Shown piece after piece: positions 27,845 through 37,100 of a stretch of DNA of 64,000 nucleotides. The notes beneath the pieces were generated by a model that did not search any database, was not told the origin of the DNA, and was given only the letters and a program-made list of their open reading frames with translations. This DNA is from Bacteroidetes bacterium ADurb.Bin013 (lineage in GTDB: Bacteria > Bacteroidota > Bacteroidia > Bacteroidales > UBA932). Position numbers and translations under genes: made by a program. Numbering within the stretch: the first letter of the stretch is position 1; every line of letters starts with the position of its first letter. Where the stretch lies: assembly GCA_002071385.1 (NCBI GenBank), contig MWFB01000003.1:56739-120738 (forward strand). Direction: 5' to 3'.

Positions 27845-27852
27845 CAAAGATA
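27845..27852 (-). promoter_or_regulatory. -7 box of mutY (TATCTTTG, 4 bases before ATG)
   Basis: TATCTTTG on the minus strand ends four bases before ATG 27840, predicting a leaderless mutY mRNA. Confidence 0.5.
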
Positions 27853-27892
27853 TGCATAATGATATTTTTATTGTTTTTTTAACTTAAACGTC

Positions 27893-27921
27893 TTGATATT
27901 ACAAATTAAATGTTACTTTTG
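27893..27921 (+). promoter_or_regulatory. Promoter of the HU gene
   Basis: TTG at 27893-27895 and TACTTTTG at 27914-27921 are 18 bases apart, close to the Bacteroidota consensus. The HU ATG lies 52 bases after the box, so the mRNA has an ordinary leader of about 45 nt, unlike neighbours with boxes next to the ATG. Confidence 0.6.
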
Positions 27922-27973
27922 CAATCCACTTAGAATGCAATCTAAATAAATAACTTTTTAAAATCTTCGTATT

Positions 27974-28258
27974 ATGACTAAAGCAGATATCGTAAATGAC
28001 ATTGCCAAATCTACAGGCCTGGAGAAAATCGTTGTACAGAAAGTTGTGGAAAGCTTCATGGATAACGTAAAAAGCTCTTTGATTCAGAATAATAATGTAT
28101 ACTTGCGCGGTTTCGGAAGCTTTACCCTGAAAAAACGTGCTAAAAAAACAGCTCGCAATATATCCAAAAACACAACATTAGTAATTCCTGAACATTACAT
28201 ACCTGCTTTCAAGCCGGCTAAGATTTTCATGGATAAAGTAAAAAACAGCGTTAAATAA
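27974..28258 (+). CDS. HU-family DNA-binding protein
   Basis: A 94-residue histone-like protein that bends and compacts DNA. The N-terminal helices and the GFGSFTLKKR strand are standard. The DNA-binding arm carries KKTARNISKNTTLVIPEHYIPAFKPAK, slightly varied from the common ARNPxTGE form. The usual PxTG is missing, replaced by ISKNTT, a variant seen in some Bacteroidota HU paralogues. It is followed after 7 bases by the small basic protein gene. Confidence 0.93.
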   Translation: MTKADIVNDIAKSTGLEKIVVQKVVESFMDNVKSSLIQNNNVYLRGFGSFTLKKRAKKTARNISKNTTLVIPEHYIPAFKPAKIFMDKVKNSVK

Positions 28259-28265
28259 TTATTAT

Positions 28266-28355
28266 ATGCCAAGCGGAAAAAAAAGAAAGAGGCATAAAAT
28301 GGCTACGCACAAACGGAAAAAACGTTTGCGCAAGAATCGTCATAAAAAGAAATAA
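28266..28355 (+). CDS. 29-residue highly basic protein (AURKAIP1/COX24-like)
   Basis: A 29-residue open reading frame (MPSGKKRKRHKMATHKRKKR, then LRKNRHKKK) made almost entirely of Lys, Arg and His, starting 7 bases after the HU stop codon. Bacteroidota genomes carry an almost invariant small protein of this kind, annotated as an AURKAIP1/COX24-domain protein. The mitochondrial homologue mS38 is a ribosomal small-subunit protein. A ribosomal role here is inferred. The frame is clean, ends in TAA, and sits between HU and rng. It is too short for most gene finders. Confidence 0.8.
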   Translation: MPSGKKRKRHKMATHKRKKRLRKNRHKKK

Positions 28356-28378
28356 GCCATAATGTCTGATGAACCTGG

Positions 28379-28418
28379 AAACCTAAAGCAACTTTTTTCT
28401 AAAAGACACTTTAGGTTT
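28379..28418 (+). terminator. Long stem-loop between the small basic gene and rng
   Basis: AAACCTAAAG (28379-28388) pairs perfectly with CTTTAGGTTT (28409-28418). The 20-base loop can form an inner CTTTT/AAAAG stem. It may end HU-operon transcripts but lacks a long T tract after it, so a terminator role is uncertain. It ends just before the rng -7 box. Confidence 0.4.
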
Positions 28419-28420
28419 CT

Positions 28421-28428
28421 TACTTTTG
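28421..28428 (+). promoter_or_regulatory. -7 box of rng (TACTTTTG, 7 bases before ATG)
   Basis: TACTTTTG ends seven bases before ATG 28436, so the rng mRNA would be leaderless or nearly so. Confidence 0.5.
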
Positions 28429-28435
28429 CCACAGA

Positions 28436-29992
28436 ATGGAGAAAGATTTAATTATTGATGTAACCTCTTCTGAAGTCTCCATAGCATTGCTGGAGAATAA
28501 GAGGCTCGTCGAATTACACAGGGAGGAAACAAGCGACAATCATTTCTCGGTGGGCGATTTGTACCTGGGTAAGGTCAAGAAGATCATGCCGGCCCTGAAT
28601 GCAGCTTTTGTTGATATTGGTCACGACAAAGATGCTTTCATACATTACCTGGATTTAGGATATGCCTTTACCACGGTCAATTATTTTACACAACAGGTAA
28701 TTACCAGGAAGAACCCTCCTTCCGAGATCTATTCCAGCCTGAAACTCGGCTCGGTTTTGCCCAAGGAAGGAAAGATCTCGGAGGTACTTAAGGTTGGACA
28801 GCCCGTACTGGTACAGATTGTAAAGGAACCCATCTCTACCAAGGGATCGCGTCTTACTTCCGACATATCCATAGCCGGAAGGAATATGGTGTTATTGCCC
28901 TTTTCGGAAAAGATTAACCTCTCTTCAAAAATAAGACTGAAAGAAGAACGAAGCAGGCTGGAACGTCTTGTACAAAGTATCCTGCCGCCCAATTATGGTC
29001 TTATCGTAAGGACGGCTGCCGAAGGAAAAAGAGCGGCAGTCCTGGACACCGAATTGAATTCGTTGATTCATAAATGGGAAGAATCCTGGTCTGTCATGCG
29101 AAAGGGAAAAATCCCCTCTCGCTTGTTGACAGAAAACAGCCGTATCACTACCGTCATCCGGGATCTGCTCAACGATACCTTTACCAGTATACATGTCAAC
29201 GACAGCATGGTATTTGAAGAGGTTTGTTCCTATATTTCCACCATAGCGCCTGAAAAGGAGAAAATTGTAAAACTATACAAGGGAAAAGAGCTCATATTCG
29301 ATGCGTTTGATATAAACCGTCAGATTAGGAGTTCCTTTGGCAGGGTGGTTCCCCTCAGGCAGGGCATCTATATCATAGTTGAGCATACGGAAGCCCTGCA
29401 TGTGATAGATGTCAACAGCGGGATCCGCTCAAAGATGGCCAGTGGGCAGGAGGAAAACGCCTTTGAAGTGAACATGGTTGTGGCCGAGGAGCTTGCACGG
29501 CAACTCAGGCTCAGGGACCTTGGCGGTATCATAGTGGTTGATTTCATTGATATGGATAACGCGGACCACCGCCTTAAGCTCTACAAAAAAATGCAGGAAC
29601 TCATGGCGTCTGACAGGGCAAAACACAGCATCCTGCCTCTGACAAAATTCGGCCTCATGCAAATTACCCGTCAGCGTGTACGTCCGGCCATGGAGATCAA
29701 CACCAGCGAAAAATGTCCAAGTTGCAACGGAACAGGAAAGATTGCACCCAGCCTGTTGTTTACAGAGAACATTGAAAATCAGCTGGCTTTCTTTGCGAAT
29801 GAAAAGAAACTGAAAAGCGTGATCCTGGAAGTTCACCCCTTTGTAGAAGCTTATCTTGTCAAGGGATTCGTATCAAGAGCCAAAAAATGGTCCAGAAAAT
29901 ACGGATGCCGTCTCAATGTCAGGATTTCCCCCGAGCTGGCAGTCACCCAGGCCAGGTGGCTGGATGATAACAATGAAAAGATAGAGCTTTAA
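28436..29992 (+). CDS. rng: Ribonuclease E/G family endoribonuclease
   Basis: A 518-residue RNase G-type enzyme that cuts single-stranded 5'-monophosphorylated RNA in rRNA maturation and mRNA decay. The order is an N-terminal RNase H-like part, an S1 RNA-binding domain (about 38-130, [22 protein letters not shown]), a 5' sensor, and the DNase I-like catalytic region. The metal-binding Asp residues lie in HVIDVNSG and IVVDFIDM. The zinc-link CPSCNGTG and the small domain close the protein. There is no long RNase E scaffold tail. It converges on glnS with a 4-base overlap centred on the palindrome AGCTTTAAAGCT, which holds both stop codons. Confidence 0.95.
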   Translation: MEKDLIIDVTSSEVSIALLENKRLVELHREETSDNHFSVGDLYLGKVKKIMPALNAAFVDIGHDKDAFIHYLDLGYAFTTVNYFTQQVITRKNPPSEIYSSLKLGSVLPKEGKISEVLKVGQPVLVQIVKEPISTKGSRLTSDISIAGRNMVLLPFSEKINLSSKIRLKEERSRLERLVQSILPPNYGLIVRTAAEGKRAAVLDTELNSLIHKWEESWSVMRKGKIPSRLLTENSRITTVIRDLLNDTFTSIHVNDSMVFEEVCSYISTIAPEKEKIVKLYKGKELIFDAFDINRQIRSSFGRVVPLRQGIYIIVEHTEALHVIDVNSGIRSKMASGQEENAFEVNMVVAEELARQLRLRDLGGIIVVDFIDMDNADHRLKLYKKMQELMASDRAKHSILPLTKFGLMQITRQRVRPAMEINTSEKCPSCNGTGKIAPSLLFTENIENQLAFFANEKKLKSVILEVHPFVEAYLVKGFVSRAKKWSRKYGCRLNVRISPELAVTQARWLDDNNEKIEL

Positions 29993-31701
29993 AGCTGATT
30001 GAGCGTTTTGGAAAAGGTGTCCTTTAGCGTACAGATCCTGTTGAACACCGGTTTTTCCTTTGTAGTGTCGTAATCAGCAACAAAATACCCAAGACGTTCA
30101 AACTGGAAACGGATACGGGATCCGTCCTGTCCACTCACCGCCTGGTTGGCCATGGCCACTGCCTGACTGTCTATGAAAGCCCGTATTATCTTGAGGGATT
30201 CAGGATTGAGGTACTCCCTGTAATCCTTATCCTCAGGAATGGATCCCATGTAGGGTTCCAGGAATAACCGGTCAAAAAGACGCACTTCGCCTGCGACAGT
30301 ATGCTTTGCAGACAACCAGTGTATGGTCCCCTTTACGCTGCGCCAGGTTCCTGTCCCGGGTTTTGTGTCCGGATCAATGGTACAATGAAGTTCCAGGATG
30401 TTGCCTTCCTGGTCCCGGATCATATCGTTGCACCTGATAATGTATCCGTATTTGAGGCGTACTTCTCCACCGGGCCTGAGGCGGAAGTACTTCTTGGGAG
30501 GGTCTTCCATGAAGTCGTCCCGTTCGATATAGATTTCACGGGAGAACGGTATAAGTCTTTCTCCGGAGCCTGGATCTTCAGGATTGAGGGGGGCTTTCAT
30601 GAACTCTTCAGCACCTTCCGGGTAATTTGTAATGATTGCCTTCAACGGGTCCAGAACAGCCATAAAACGAGGGGCGGTTTTATTCAACTCCTCCCTTATA
30701 CACCATTCCATGAGTGAAATGTCAATAACGTTATCCCGCTTTGCGACACCTACTTTTTCTGAAAACAGGCGGATTCCCGATGGTGTATACCCCCTGCGCC
30801 TGAGTCCGCAAATGGTTGGCATCCTGGGATCGTCCCAGCCGTTGACCAGTCCTGTTTGCACCAGTTCCAGGAGCTTCCTTTTACTCATAACGGTGTGGGT
30901 AATGTTGAGCCTGGCAAATTCATACTGGTGGGATGGAAATATTTCAAGTTTTTCAATGAACCAGTCGTATAGCGGTCTGTGTACGTCAAATTCTAACGTG
31001 CACACCGAATGAGTGATCTGCTCAATGGAATCACACTGTCCGTGGGCATAGTCATACATCGGGTAAATGCACCATGCATTGCCGGTACGGTGATGTTCGG
31101 CATGAATGATCCTGTACATCAGGGGGTCCCTCATAAGCATGTTGGGATGGCTCATGTCTATTTTGGCACGAAGCACCCTGCTGCCGTCGGGAAATTCACC
31201 GTTCCTCATCCTGGTGAACAAATTTGTATTTTCTTCAATGCTCCGGTTCCGCCAGGGACTGTCCGTGCCCGGGGTGGTAATGGTACCCCTGTTCAGGCGA
31301 ATTTCTTCCTGCGTCTGGTCGTCTACGTAAGCCAGGCCCTTGTTGATCAGGACAAGCGCCCACTGGTACAGTTGTTCAAAATAATCCGAGGCATAGAATT
31401 CGTTAGCCCATTGAAAACCAAGCCATTGTATATCATCTTTTATAGAATCAACGTATTCCGTATCTTCTTTTATGGGATTTGTATCGTCAAAACGCAGGTT
31501 GGTCTTTCCACCAAACTTTCTGGCCAGGCCAAAATTCAGGCAAATGCTCTTTGCATGGCCTATGTGCAGGTATCCGTTAGGCTCCGGGGGAAACCTGGTA
31601 ATGATGGATTTATGCTTTCCCTGAGCCAGGTCTTCCTGGATGATCTCTTCAATAAAGTTCAGTGGGCGTTCCTCTGAAGTCTGTGTGTTTTCTGCGTTCA
31701 T
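29989..31701 (-). CDS. glnS: Glutaminyl-tRNA synthetase
   Basis: A 570-residue class I synthetase that charges tRNA-Gln. The HIGH motif appears in [11 protein letters not shown] near residues 38-48, and the KMSKS loop as VMSKRKL. The C-terminal anticodon-binding barrels are present, ending without an extra domain. I chose ATG 31701 (MNAENTQ) over the in-frame TTG 31725, because the promoter box at 31723-31730 overlaps that TTG. The mRNA would have a leader of about 15 nt. A GlnRS implies that the organism does not rely only on the transamidation route for Gln-tRNA. Confidence 0.95.
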   Translation of the reverse strand: MNAENTQTSEERPLNFIEEIIQEDLAQGKHKSIITRFPPEPNGYLHIGHAKSICLNFGLARKFGGKTNLRFDDTNPIKEDTEYVDSIKDDIQWLGFQWANEFYASDYFEQLYQWALVLINKGLAYVDDQTQEEIRLNRGTITTPGTDSPWRNRSIEENTNLFTRMRNGEFPDGSRVLRAKIDMSHPNMLMRDPLMYRIIHAEHHRTGNAWCIYPMYDYAHGQCDSIEQITHSVCTLEFDVHRPLYDWFIEKLEIFPSHQYEFARLNITHTVMSKRKLLELVQTGLVNGWDDPRMPTICGLRRRGYTPSGIRLFSEKVGVAKRDNVIDISLMEWCIREELNKTAPRFMAVLDPLKAIITNYPEGAEEFMKAPLNPEDPGSGERLIPFSREIYIERDDFMEDPPKKYFRLRPGGEVRLKYGYIIRCNDMIRDQEGNILELHCTIDPDTKPGTGTWRSVKGTIHWLSAKHTVAGEVRLFDRLFLEPYMGSIPEDKDYREYLNPESLKIIRAFIDSQAVAMANQAVSGQDGSRIRFQFERLGYFVADYDTTKEKPVFNRICTLKDTFSKTLNQL

Positions 31702-31722
31702 AAGCCGGGAATATTTGTTGGG

Positions 31723-31730
31723 CAAAAATA
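31723..31730 (-). promoter_or_regulatory. -7 box of glnS (TATTTTTG)
   Basis: TATTTTTG on the minus strand lies 21 bases before ATG 31701 and decides the start codon. Confidence 0.45.
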
Positions 31731-31742
31731 ATCATAATAATG

Positions 31743-31750
31743 TATATTTG
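31743..31750 (+). promoter_or_regulatory. -7 box of yicC (TATATTTG)
   Basis: TATATTTG lies 16 bases before the yicC ATG at 31767. The divergent glnS box sits only 12 bases away, so the two promoters share one small region. Confidence 0.45.
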
Positions 31751-31766
31751 CTGAAAATATGATATA

Positions 31767-32645
31767 ATGATTCGCTCAATGACCGGTTACGGTAAAGCCG
31801 AAGCTTTATTTTCAGGAAAGAAATTTACCGTCGAGATTCGTTCCTTAAATGGGAAAACTGCAGATATCGGATTTAAAACATCCCAAATACCCAGGGAATA
31901 TGAACATGACTTGCGTAAAAACCTGATTAACAGGTTGCAAAGAGGCAATATCGATCTTTTCATAGCGGTAGACCAGGAAGTGGCTGATCTGGACAATATT
32001 TTCAATGTAGAACTTATCAAGCAGTATTATAAGGAATTGCAGGCCATTTTCAGGGATATTGCCCAGGAAGTCAGTCCTTCAGAACTGGCTGTTTCCCTTC
32101 TCAGGTTGCCCGAGGTCAGGGAAGTGCAGAAAAAAGAAGTGGATATTGCCGAATGGCAAGTCCTTGAACAATGTATTTATCAGGCTGCGGACAAACTGGA
32201 TGAGTTCAGATGCCGTGAAGGGGAAATACTGGGACAGGACCTGCTATCCCATATAGACAACATTGAAAGCCACTTGGTCAAGGTGGGAGAACTTGATCCG
32301 GAACGTATAGTATCGGTAAGAAAACGGCTGGAAGACAAGTTGGCCGGACTGGGTGAAGATGCTTCCATTGATAAAAACCGCGTGGAGCAGGAGTTGATCT
32401 ACTATCTCGAAAAAGCGGATATCAGCGAAGAACGCGTCCGTTTGAGCCAGCATTGCACTTATTTCCGCCAGACTATCGTCCAGGAAGAATATGCCGGAAG
32501 GAAACTCAATTTCATTGCACAGGAGATGGGAAGGGAGATTAATACGCTGGGCTCCAAGGCAGCTCATGCCGGCATGCAGCAATACGTTGTTATGATGAAG
32601 GATGAACTTGAAAAAATAAAAGAACAGGTACTCAATGTCCTCTAA
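31767..32645 (+). CDS. YicC/YloC-family endoribonuclease
   Basis: A 292-residue protein of the conserved YicC/YloC family, reported as an endoribonuclease. The N-terminus SMTGYGKA is the family signature, followed by RSLNGKTADIGFK. The C-terminal domain contains EELIYYLEKADISEER-like and YAGRKLNFIAQEMGREINTLGSK blocks (Glu, Lys and Asn rich), which carry the probable catalytic residues. Length is typical. Its last 11 bases overlap the start of the next gene, so the two are co-transcribed. Confidence 0.93.
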   Translation: MIRSMTGYGKAEALFSGKKFTVEIRSLNGKTADIGFKTSQIPREYEHDLRKNLINRLQRGNIDLFIAVDQEVADLDNIFNVELIKQYYKELQAIFRDIAQEVSPSELAVSLLRLPEVREVQKKEVDIAEWQVLEQCIYQAADKLDEFRCREGEILGQDLLSHIDNIESHLVKVGELDPERIVSVRKRLEDKLAGLGEDASIDKNRVEQELIYYLEKADISEERVRLSQHCTYFRQTIVQEEYAGRKLNFIAQEMGREINTLGSKAAHAGMQQYVVMMKDELEKIKEQVLNVL

Positions 32646-33012
32646 AAGTATATTTTTTTTGATAGCAGCCTTGCTCCTCACGACCGCTTGCTTAAAGCAG
32701 CCGGAAAACACATATACCTATGCTGTGGAAGGAGAGATAAGGAATATTGTAAACTTGCCCGTTGAGGGTATAAGGGTTATAATGAACAGAACATATTCCC
32801 TTAAAAACGAAGCAGATACAGCCTATACGGATGCCCAGGGGAAATACCACGTATCCCTAACCGTTTCTCTGCGCCAGCGGATTTTTTTGGTGGACTATTC
32901 AGATCCCAGGCTTAAGTACCGGGATACCCTGAGGCGTTTTACATTTGAGGATCAGGGAACACTCTACGATACCATGAGCCTCAAATCACGGAACCAGGTC
33001 GACCCCTTTTAG
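32635..33012 (+). CDS. Small lipoprotein with carboxypeptidase-regulatory-like domain
   Basis: A 125-residue predicted lipoprotein. The signal FFLIAALLLTTAC ends in a lipobox Cys. The rest resembles one CarboxypepD_reg-like beta-sandwich (VEGEIRNIVNLPVEGIRVIM, then DAQGKYHVSL), with short acidic and Arg-rich turns after it. Similar small lipoproteins occur throughout Bacteroidota with no assigned role; some lie near radical SAM enzymes, but none is seen here. The ATG overlaps the end of yicC by 11 bases. Function unknown. Confidence 0.78.
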   Translation: MSSKSIFFLIAALLLTTACLKQPENTYTYAVEGEIRNIVNLPVEGIRVIMNRTYSLKNEADTAYTDAQGKYHVSLTVSLRQRIFLVDYSDPRLKYRDTLRRFTFEDQGTLYDTMSLKSRNQVDPF

Positions 33013-33030
33013 CGGGGGGAAGGAATTTGT

Positions 33031-35139
33031 TCAGGATATTTTACTGTAATCGGCCCTTCTTTTTCCCAGGATTTCAAGCTGTAACCGCAACATCTTGTTT
33101 TTTTCCGAGGCAAGAAGCGGATCGTCATCCAGAATTTTCTGCGCTTCACTTCTTGCCCATTCAAGGATTTGTCCATCCTTGGCCAGGCTGGCTATGTGAA
33201 GGTCAAAAGCCAGTCCGCTCTGCGCTGTGCCTTCCAGGTCCCCTGGTCCGCGCAACCGCATGTCTGCCTCGGCAATCTCGAAGCCATTACTGCTTTCGCA
33301 CATCAGTTTCAAGCGCTGTCTTGCCTCTTTGCTCAGGGCGTTGCCTGTCATAAGGATGCAATATGATTTTTCAGCACCGCGGCCCACGCGTCCGCGCAAC
33401 TGATGAAGCTGTGATAATCCAAAACGTTCTGCACTTTCAATAACCATCACCGTGGCATTGGGAACATCCACACCCACTTCGATAACAGAAGTGGCAATCA
33501 ATATCTGCGCATGTCCTCTGACAAACATGTTCATGTCATAAGCCTTGTCTTCGGGTTTCTGTTGTCCGTGAACCACGGCAACTGAATAAAGGGGGGCGGG
33601 GAAAGCCATGGTTATGTCACGATACCCTGTTTCCAGGTTTTCATAATCCATTTTTTCAGATTCACGTATCAGGGGATAAACTATATAGACCTGCCTTCCC
33701 TCCGTGATCTGTTTTTTCAGGAAGGAATAGACGGCGCCCCTTTTTGAAGAGGGATAGTGAATGGTTTGGACGGGCTGCCTTCCGGGTGGCAGTTCATCAA
33801 TCACCGATACATCCAGGTCACCGTACAGTGTCATGGCCAGCGTTCTGGGAATCGGCGTGGCCGTCATGACCAGGATATGAGGCGGTGAGCCTTCTGTTTT
33901 TTCCCACAGCCGGGCACGCTGCTCCACCCCAAAGCGGTGTTGTTCGTCTATGACGACAAAGCCCAGCTTTTTGAAGGTCACGGTATCCTCTATCAGGGCG
34001 TGTGTTCCGATAAGCAGGTGCAAGGACCCGTCCTGCAAAGATTCATGGAGTGCCTTGCGTTCAGAAGCTTTGGTATTGCCTGTAAGCAACCCCACTTTGA
34101 TGTTCTGTCCCTTCAGAAAGCGGCTTACGGTATTATAGTGCTGGTTGGCCAGGATCTCTGTAGGGGCCATCATGCAAGCCTGGTAGCCGTTATCTGTTGC
34201 AATCAATGAGCTGAGCAGCGCAACAAGGGTTTTTCCGCTGCCCACGTCTCCCTGCAGCAGGCGGTTCATCTGTCGTCCACTCCCCAGATCGGCGCGGATT
34301 TCTTTGATGACCCGTTTCTGTGCCGAGGTCAACTCAAAGGGCAACCTTTTGTAACAATTGTTGAAAGACTCGCCCACTGTGGAAAACCGCAGCCCGTCCT
34401 CGGCCCTCAGACGGACTGCCCGTTGCTTAAGCAGGCCGAGTTGAATGAAAAACAATTCCTCGAATTTCAACCTTGTTTGTGCAGCCTGGAGGTTTTTCAG
34501 GTTCTTCGGGAAATGGATCTCTTCCAGTGCCATGGCCAGGGGCATCAGTTTCAGTTGCTTGAGCATGAGTGGTGTTAGTGGCTCCACTACCTGTCCTTCA
34601 ACACGGTTAAGGGCCTGGGCAATGAGACGGGAAAAGACTTTTTGGGTAAAACCCTTGTCACGGAGTGATTCGGTGGAAGAATAAACGGCTTGAAGTCCTG
34701 AACTTCCCCTCAGGCTCTGGTCATCGGGGATGTCCATATCGGGGTGTACCAGGTTCATCCTGCCATTGAACAAGGTGGGTTTTCCAAAAACAATATATTC
34801 CGTGTTCACCTTGATTTTATCCTTGATCCAGCGGATTCCCTTAAAAAAAACGAGGTCAACGGTTCCGGTGGGATCTGCAAAGAGAACCACCAGCCGCTGT
34901 TTGCGGGAACCTGCCCCGACGATTTTCATATCCCTGACCTCGCCCCGGATCTGGATAGCTGCCAGATCGGGATCGATTTCACTGATTGAATAGAAACGGG
35001 TCCTGTCAATGTAACGGAAAGGATAATGACGGATCAGATCGCCAAATGTTTTTATATTCAAACCTTTTTCCAGTTCCCTGGCACGCCCGGGTCCTACTCC
35101 CTGGAGAAATTGTATGTTAGTGTCCCATACAGAAGTCAT
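33031..35139 (-). CDS. recG: ATP-dependent DNA helicase RecG
   Basis: A 702-residue RecG, which regresses stalled replication forks and processes recombination intermediates. The N-terminal wedge (OB-fold) domain comes first, then helicase lobes with Walker A GDVGSGKTLVALLS, Walker B variant VIDEQHRF, MTATPIPRTLAM, and motif VI around QLRGRVGRGAEKSYC. The start is ATG 35139 (MTSVWDTN), 7 bases after the -7 box. An ATG at 35146, two codons earlier, would precede the predicted transcript start. The longer frame to 35295 runs across the divergent yccF-like gene. It stands alone and faces the lipoprotein gene across 18 bases. Confidence 0.94.
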   Translation of the reverse strand: MTSVWDTNIQFLQGVGPGRARELEKGLNIKTFGDLIRHYPFRYIDRTRFYSISEIDPDLAAIQIRGEVRDMKIVGAGSRKQRLVVLFADPTGTVDLVFFKGIRWIKDKIKVNTEYIVFGKPTLFNGRMNLVHPDMDIPDDQSLRGSSGLQAVYSSTESLRDKGFTQKVFSRLIAQALNRVEGQVVEPLTPLMLKQLKLMPLAMALEEIHFPKNLKNLQAAQTRLKFEELFFIQLGLLKQRAVRLRAEDGLRFSTVGESFNNCYKRLPFELTSAQKRVIKEIRADLGSGRQMNRLLQGDVGSGKTLVALLSSLIATDNGYQACMMAPTEILANQHYNTVSRFLKGQNIKVGLLTGNTKASERKALHESLQDGSLHLLIGTHALIEDTVTFKKLGFVVIDEQHRFGVEQRARLWEKTEGSPPHILVMTATPIPRTLAMTLYGDLDVSVIDELPPGRQPVQTIHYPSSKRGAVYSFLKKQITEGRQVYIVYPLIRESEKMDYENLETGYRDITMAFPAPLYSVAVVHGQQKPEDKAYDMNMFVRGHAQILIATSVIEVGVDVPNATVMVIESAERFGLSQLHQLRGRVGRGAEKSYCILMTGNALSKEARQRLKLMCESSNGFEIAEADMRLRGPGDLEGTAQSGLAFDLHIASLAKDGQILEWARSEAQKILDDDPLLASEKNKMLRLQLEILGKRRADYSKIS

Positions 35140-35146
35140 AGCCATG

Positions 35147-35154
35147 CAAATATA
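35147..35154 (-). promoter_or_regulatory. -7 box of recG (TATATTTG, 7 bases before ATG)
   Basis: TATATTTG on the minus strand ends seven bases before ATG 35139, predicting a leaderless recG mRNA. Confidence 0.5.
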
Positions 35155-35155
35155 A

Positions 35156-35557
<402 letters not shown>

Positions 35558-35563
35558 CTTATC

Positions 35564-36598
35564 ATGCATAAAAAGATAATAGTCGGGCTCACCCAGGGTG
35601 ATACAAATGGGATAGGATACGAAGTACTGATCAAAGCCCTGGCCGATTCCCGGATCAATGAACTGTGCACTCCCGTGATCTATGGTTCGTCACGCCTGCT
35701 GGGGTATTACAAGAAATTGTGCGCAGGGGTGGAAAATTTCAATGTTCATATCACGCAAGCTGCTTCTGAACTTCATTTCAAAATGGTGAACCTGATTCCC
35801 TGTGTGTCGGATCAGTTCATAGCCGAACCGGGAAAAATGACACCGGAAGGCGCACAGGCAGCCATGCAATCACTCGGACGCGCCGTAGAGGATCTGCGCG
35901 GCGGGAAAATCCAGGTGCTGGTGACAGCTCCCTTTAACAAGCAGGGCATGAACAGGGAGGGATTTGTTTTTCCCGGCCATACAGAGTACCTGGCCAATGC
36001 CTTTGGTGTTTCCAATCCGCTGATGATGCTCTGCAGCCATGGACTGAGGATTGGTGTGGTCACAGGTCATATCCCGTTGAGCCGGATACCTGCGGAACTC
36101 ACAAAAGATAAGATCGTCAAGAAGATAAAGCTGATGGATAGTACCCTTAAGAAAGACTTTACGATCATGCAGCCCAGGATAGCCGTTCTGGGACTCAATC
36201 CGCATGCGGGAGACGGGGGACTACTGGGAACAGAAGAAGAACAGGTCATATTACCGGCCATAGAAGAGGTCAATCGATCAGGGATTCTGGCATTCGGTCC
36301 TTATCCTGCCGATGGTTTCTTTGCCGACGCAGGGTACAGGAAATTTGATGCCATTCTTGCCATGTATCACGACCAGGGTCTGGTTCCTTTCAAGGCTTTG
36401 TCATTCCGCCAGGGTGTGAATTTTACAGCAGGATTGCCTGTGATCAGGACATCTCCGGATCACGGGACAGCTTACCGCATTGCCGGAGAGGACAAGGCAT
36501 CTGCAGAATCCATGCTTGCTGCAATCTTTATGGCTTGTGATATCTACAGGACGCGGCGTAGGAATCAGGCCATAACGGAAGGATTGCATGAAGGTTAA
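35564..36598 (+). CDS. pdxA: 4-hydroxythreonine-4-phosphate dehydrogenase
   Basis: A 344-residue PdxA, which oxidises 4-phosphohydroxy-threonine in pyridoxal 5'-phosphate synthesis. The opening VGLTQGDTNGIGYEV is the family start. The metal- and substrate-binding blocks FPGHTEYLA and GLNPHAGDGG, then AMYHDQGLVPFKAL, contain the three His residues of the dimer metal site. GHGTAYRIAG appears as DHGTAYRIAG near the end. It follows the YccF-like gene by 6 bases and overlaps rnhA by 11 bases. pdxJ is not in the window. Confidence 0.95.
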   Translation: MHKKIIVGLTQGDTNGIGYEVLIKALADSRINELCTPVIYGSSRLLGYYKKLCAGVENFNVHITQAASELHFKMVNLIPCVSDQFIAEPGKMTPEGAQAAMQSLGRAVEDLRGGKIQVLVTAPFNKQGMNREGFVFPGHTEYLANAFGVSNPLMMLCSHGLRIGVVTGHIPLSRIPAELTKDKIVKKIKLMDSTLKKDFTIMQPRIAVLGLNPHAGDGGLLGTEEEQVILPAIEEVNRSGILAFGPYPADGFFADAGYRKFDAILAMYHDQGLVPFKALSFRQGVNFTAGLPVIRTSPDHGTAYRIAGEDKASAESMLAAIFMACDIYRTRRRNQAITEGLHEG

Positions 36599-37100
36599 TA
36601 TCTATACCGACGGATCTGCCCTGGGAAATCCCGGACCCGGAGGATACGGGGTGATCCTGCAAAGCGGCAGACACTATAAGGAAATTTCAGCCGGATACCG
36701 CCTTACCACCAATAACAGGATGGAGTTGATGGCCGTCATTGCCGGCCTGGAAGCACTCAAAAAACACGGAACAGATGTCTGCATCTATTCAGACTCGGCC
36801 TATGTCGTAAGGGCTGTTGAAGAAGGATGGCTTCAAAACTGGAAAGCCAGGGATTTTTGCAGGAAAAAGAATGTGGACCTCTGGAAACGTTACCTGGATG
36901 TTGCATCAAAACACAAAGTGCGGTTTGTCTGGGTCAAAGGCCACGCCGGTCATCCACAGAATGAAAAATGCGACAGCCTGGCAGTGGCTGCTGCCTCTGC
37001 TCCCGTAGAAACCTTGCTGGAAGACCAGGGATTCATTGACGGGCTTTCATTATCGCCTGCAGGGCATCTGGATGAACTACCTGGTTGGAGGAACGACTGA
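36588..37100 (+). CDS. rnhA: Ribonuclease HI
   Basis: A 170-residue RNase HI that cleaves the RNA strand of RNA-DNA hybrids. The catalytic acids are Asp8 (YTDGS), Glu46 (NNRMELMA), Asp69 (YSDSAYV) and Asp129 (NEKCDSLA), with His122 in KGHAGHPQNE. A C-terminal extension of about 25 residues (LLEDQGFIDG to the end) follows the core and lies within the reverse complement of the GH5 gene over 68 bases. It overlaps pdxA by 11 bases and is co-transcribed with it. Confidence 0.95.
   Translation: MKVNIYTDGSALGNPGPGGYGVILQSGRHYKEISAGYRLTTNNRMELMAVIAGLEALKKHGTDVCIYSDSAYVVRAVEEGWLQNWKARDFCRKKNVDLWKRYLDVASKHKVRFVWVKGHAGHPQNEKCDSLAVAAASAPVETLLEDQGFIDGLSLSPAGHLDELPGWRND

Noticed and set aside
29985..29996. 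Palindrome AGCTTTAAAGCT at the rng/glnS junction as an operator or terminator
   Set aside because: It arises from the two overlapping stop codons; it has no loop or T tract and is probably a coding coincidence.
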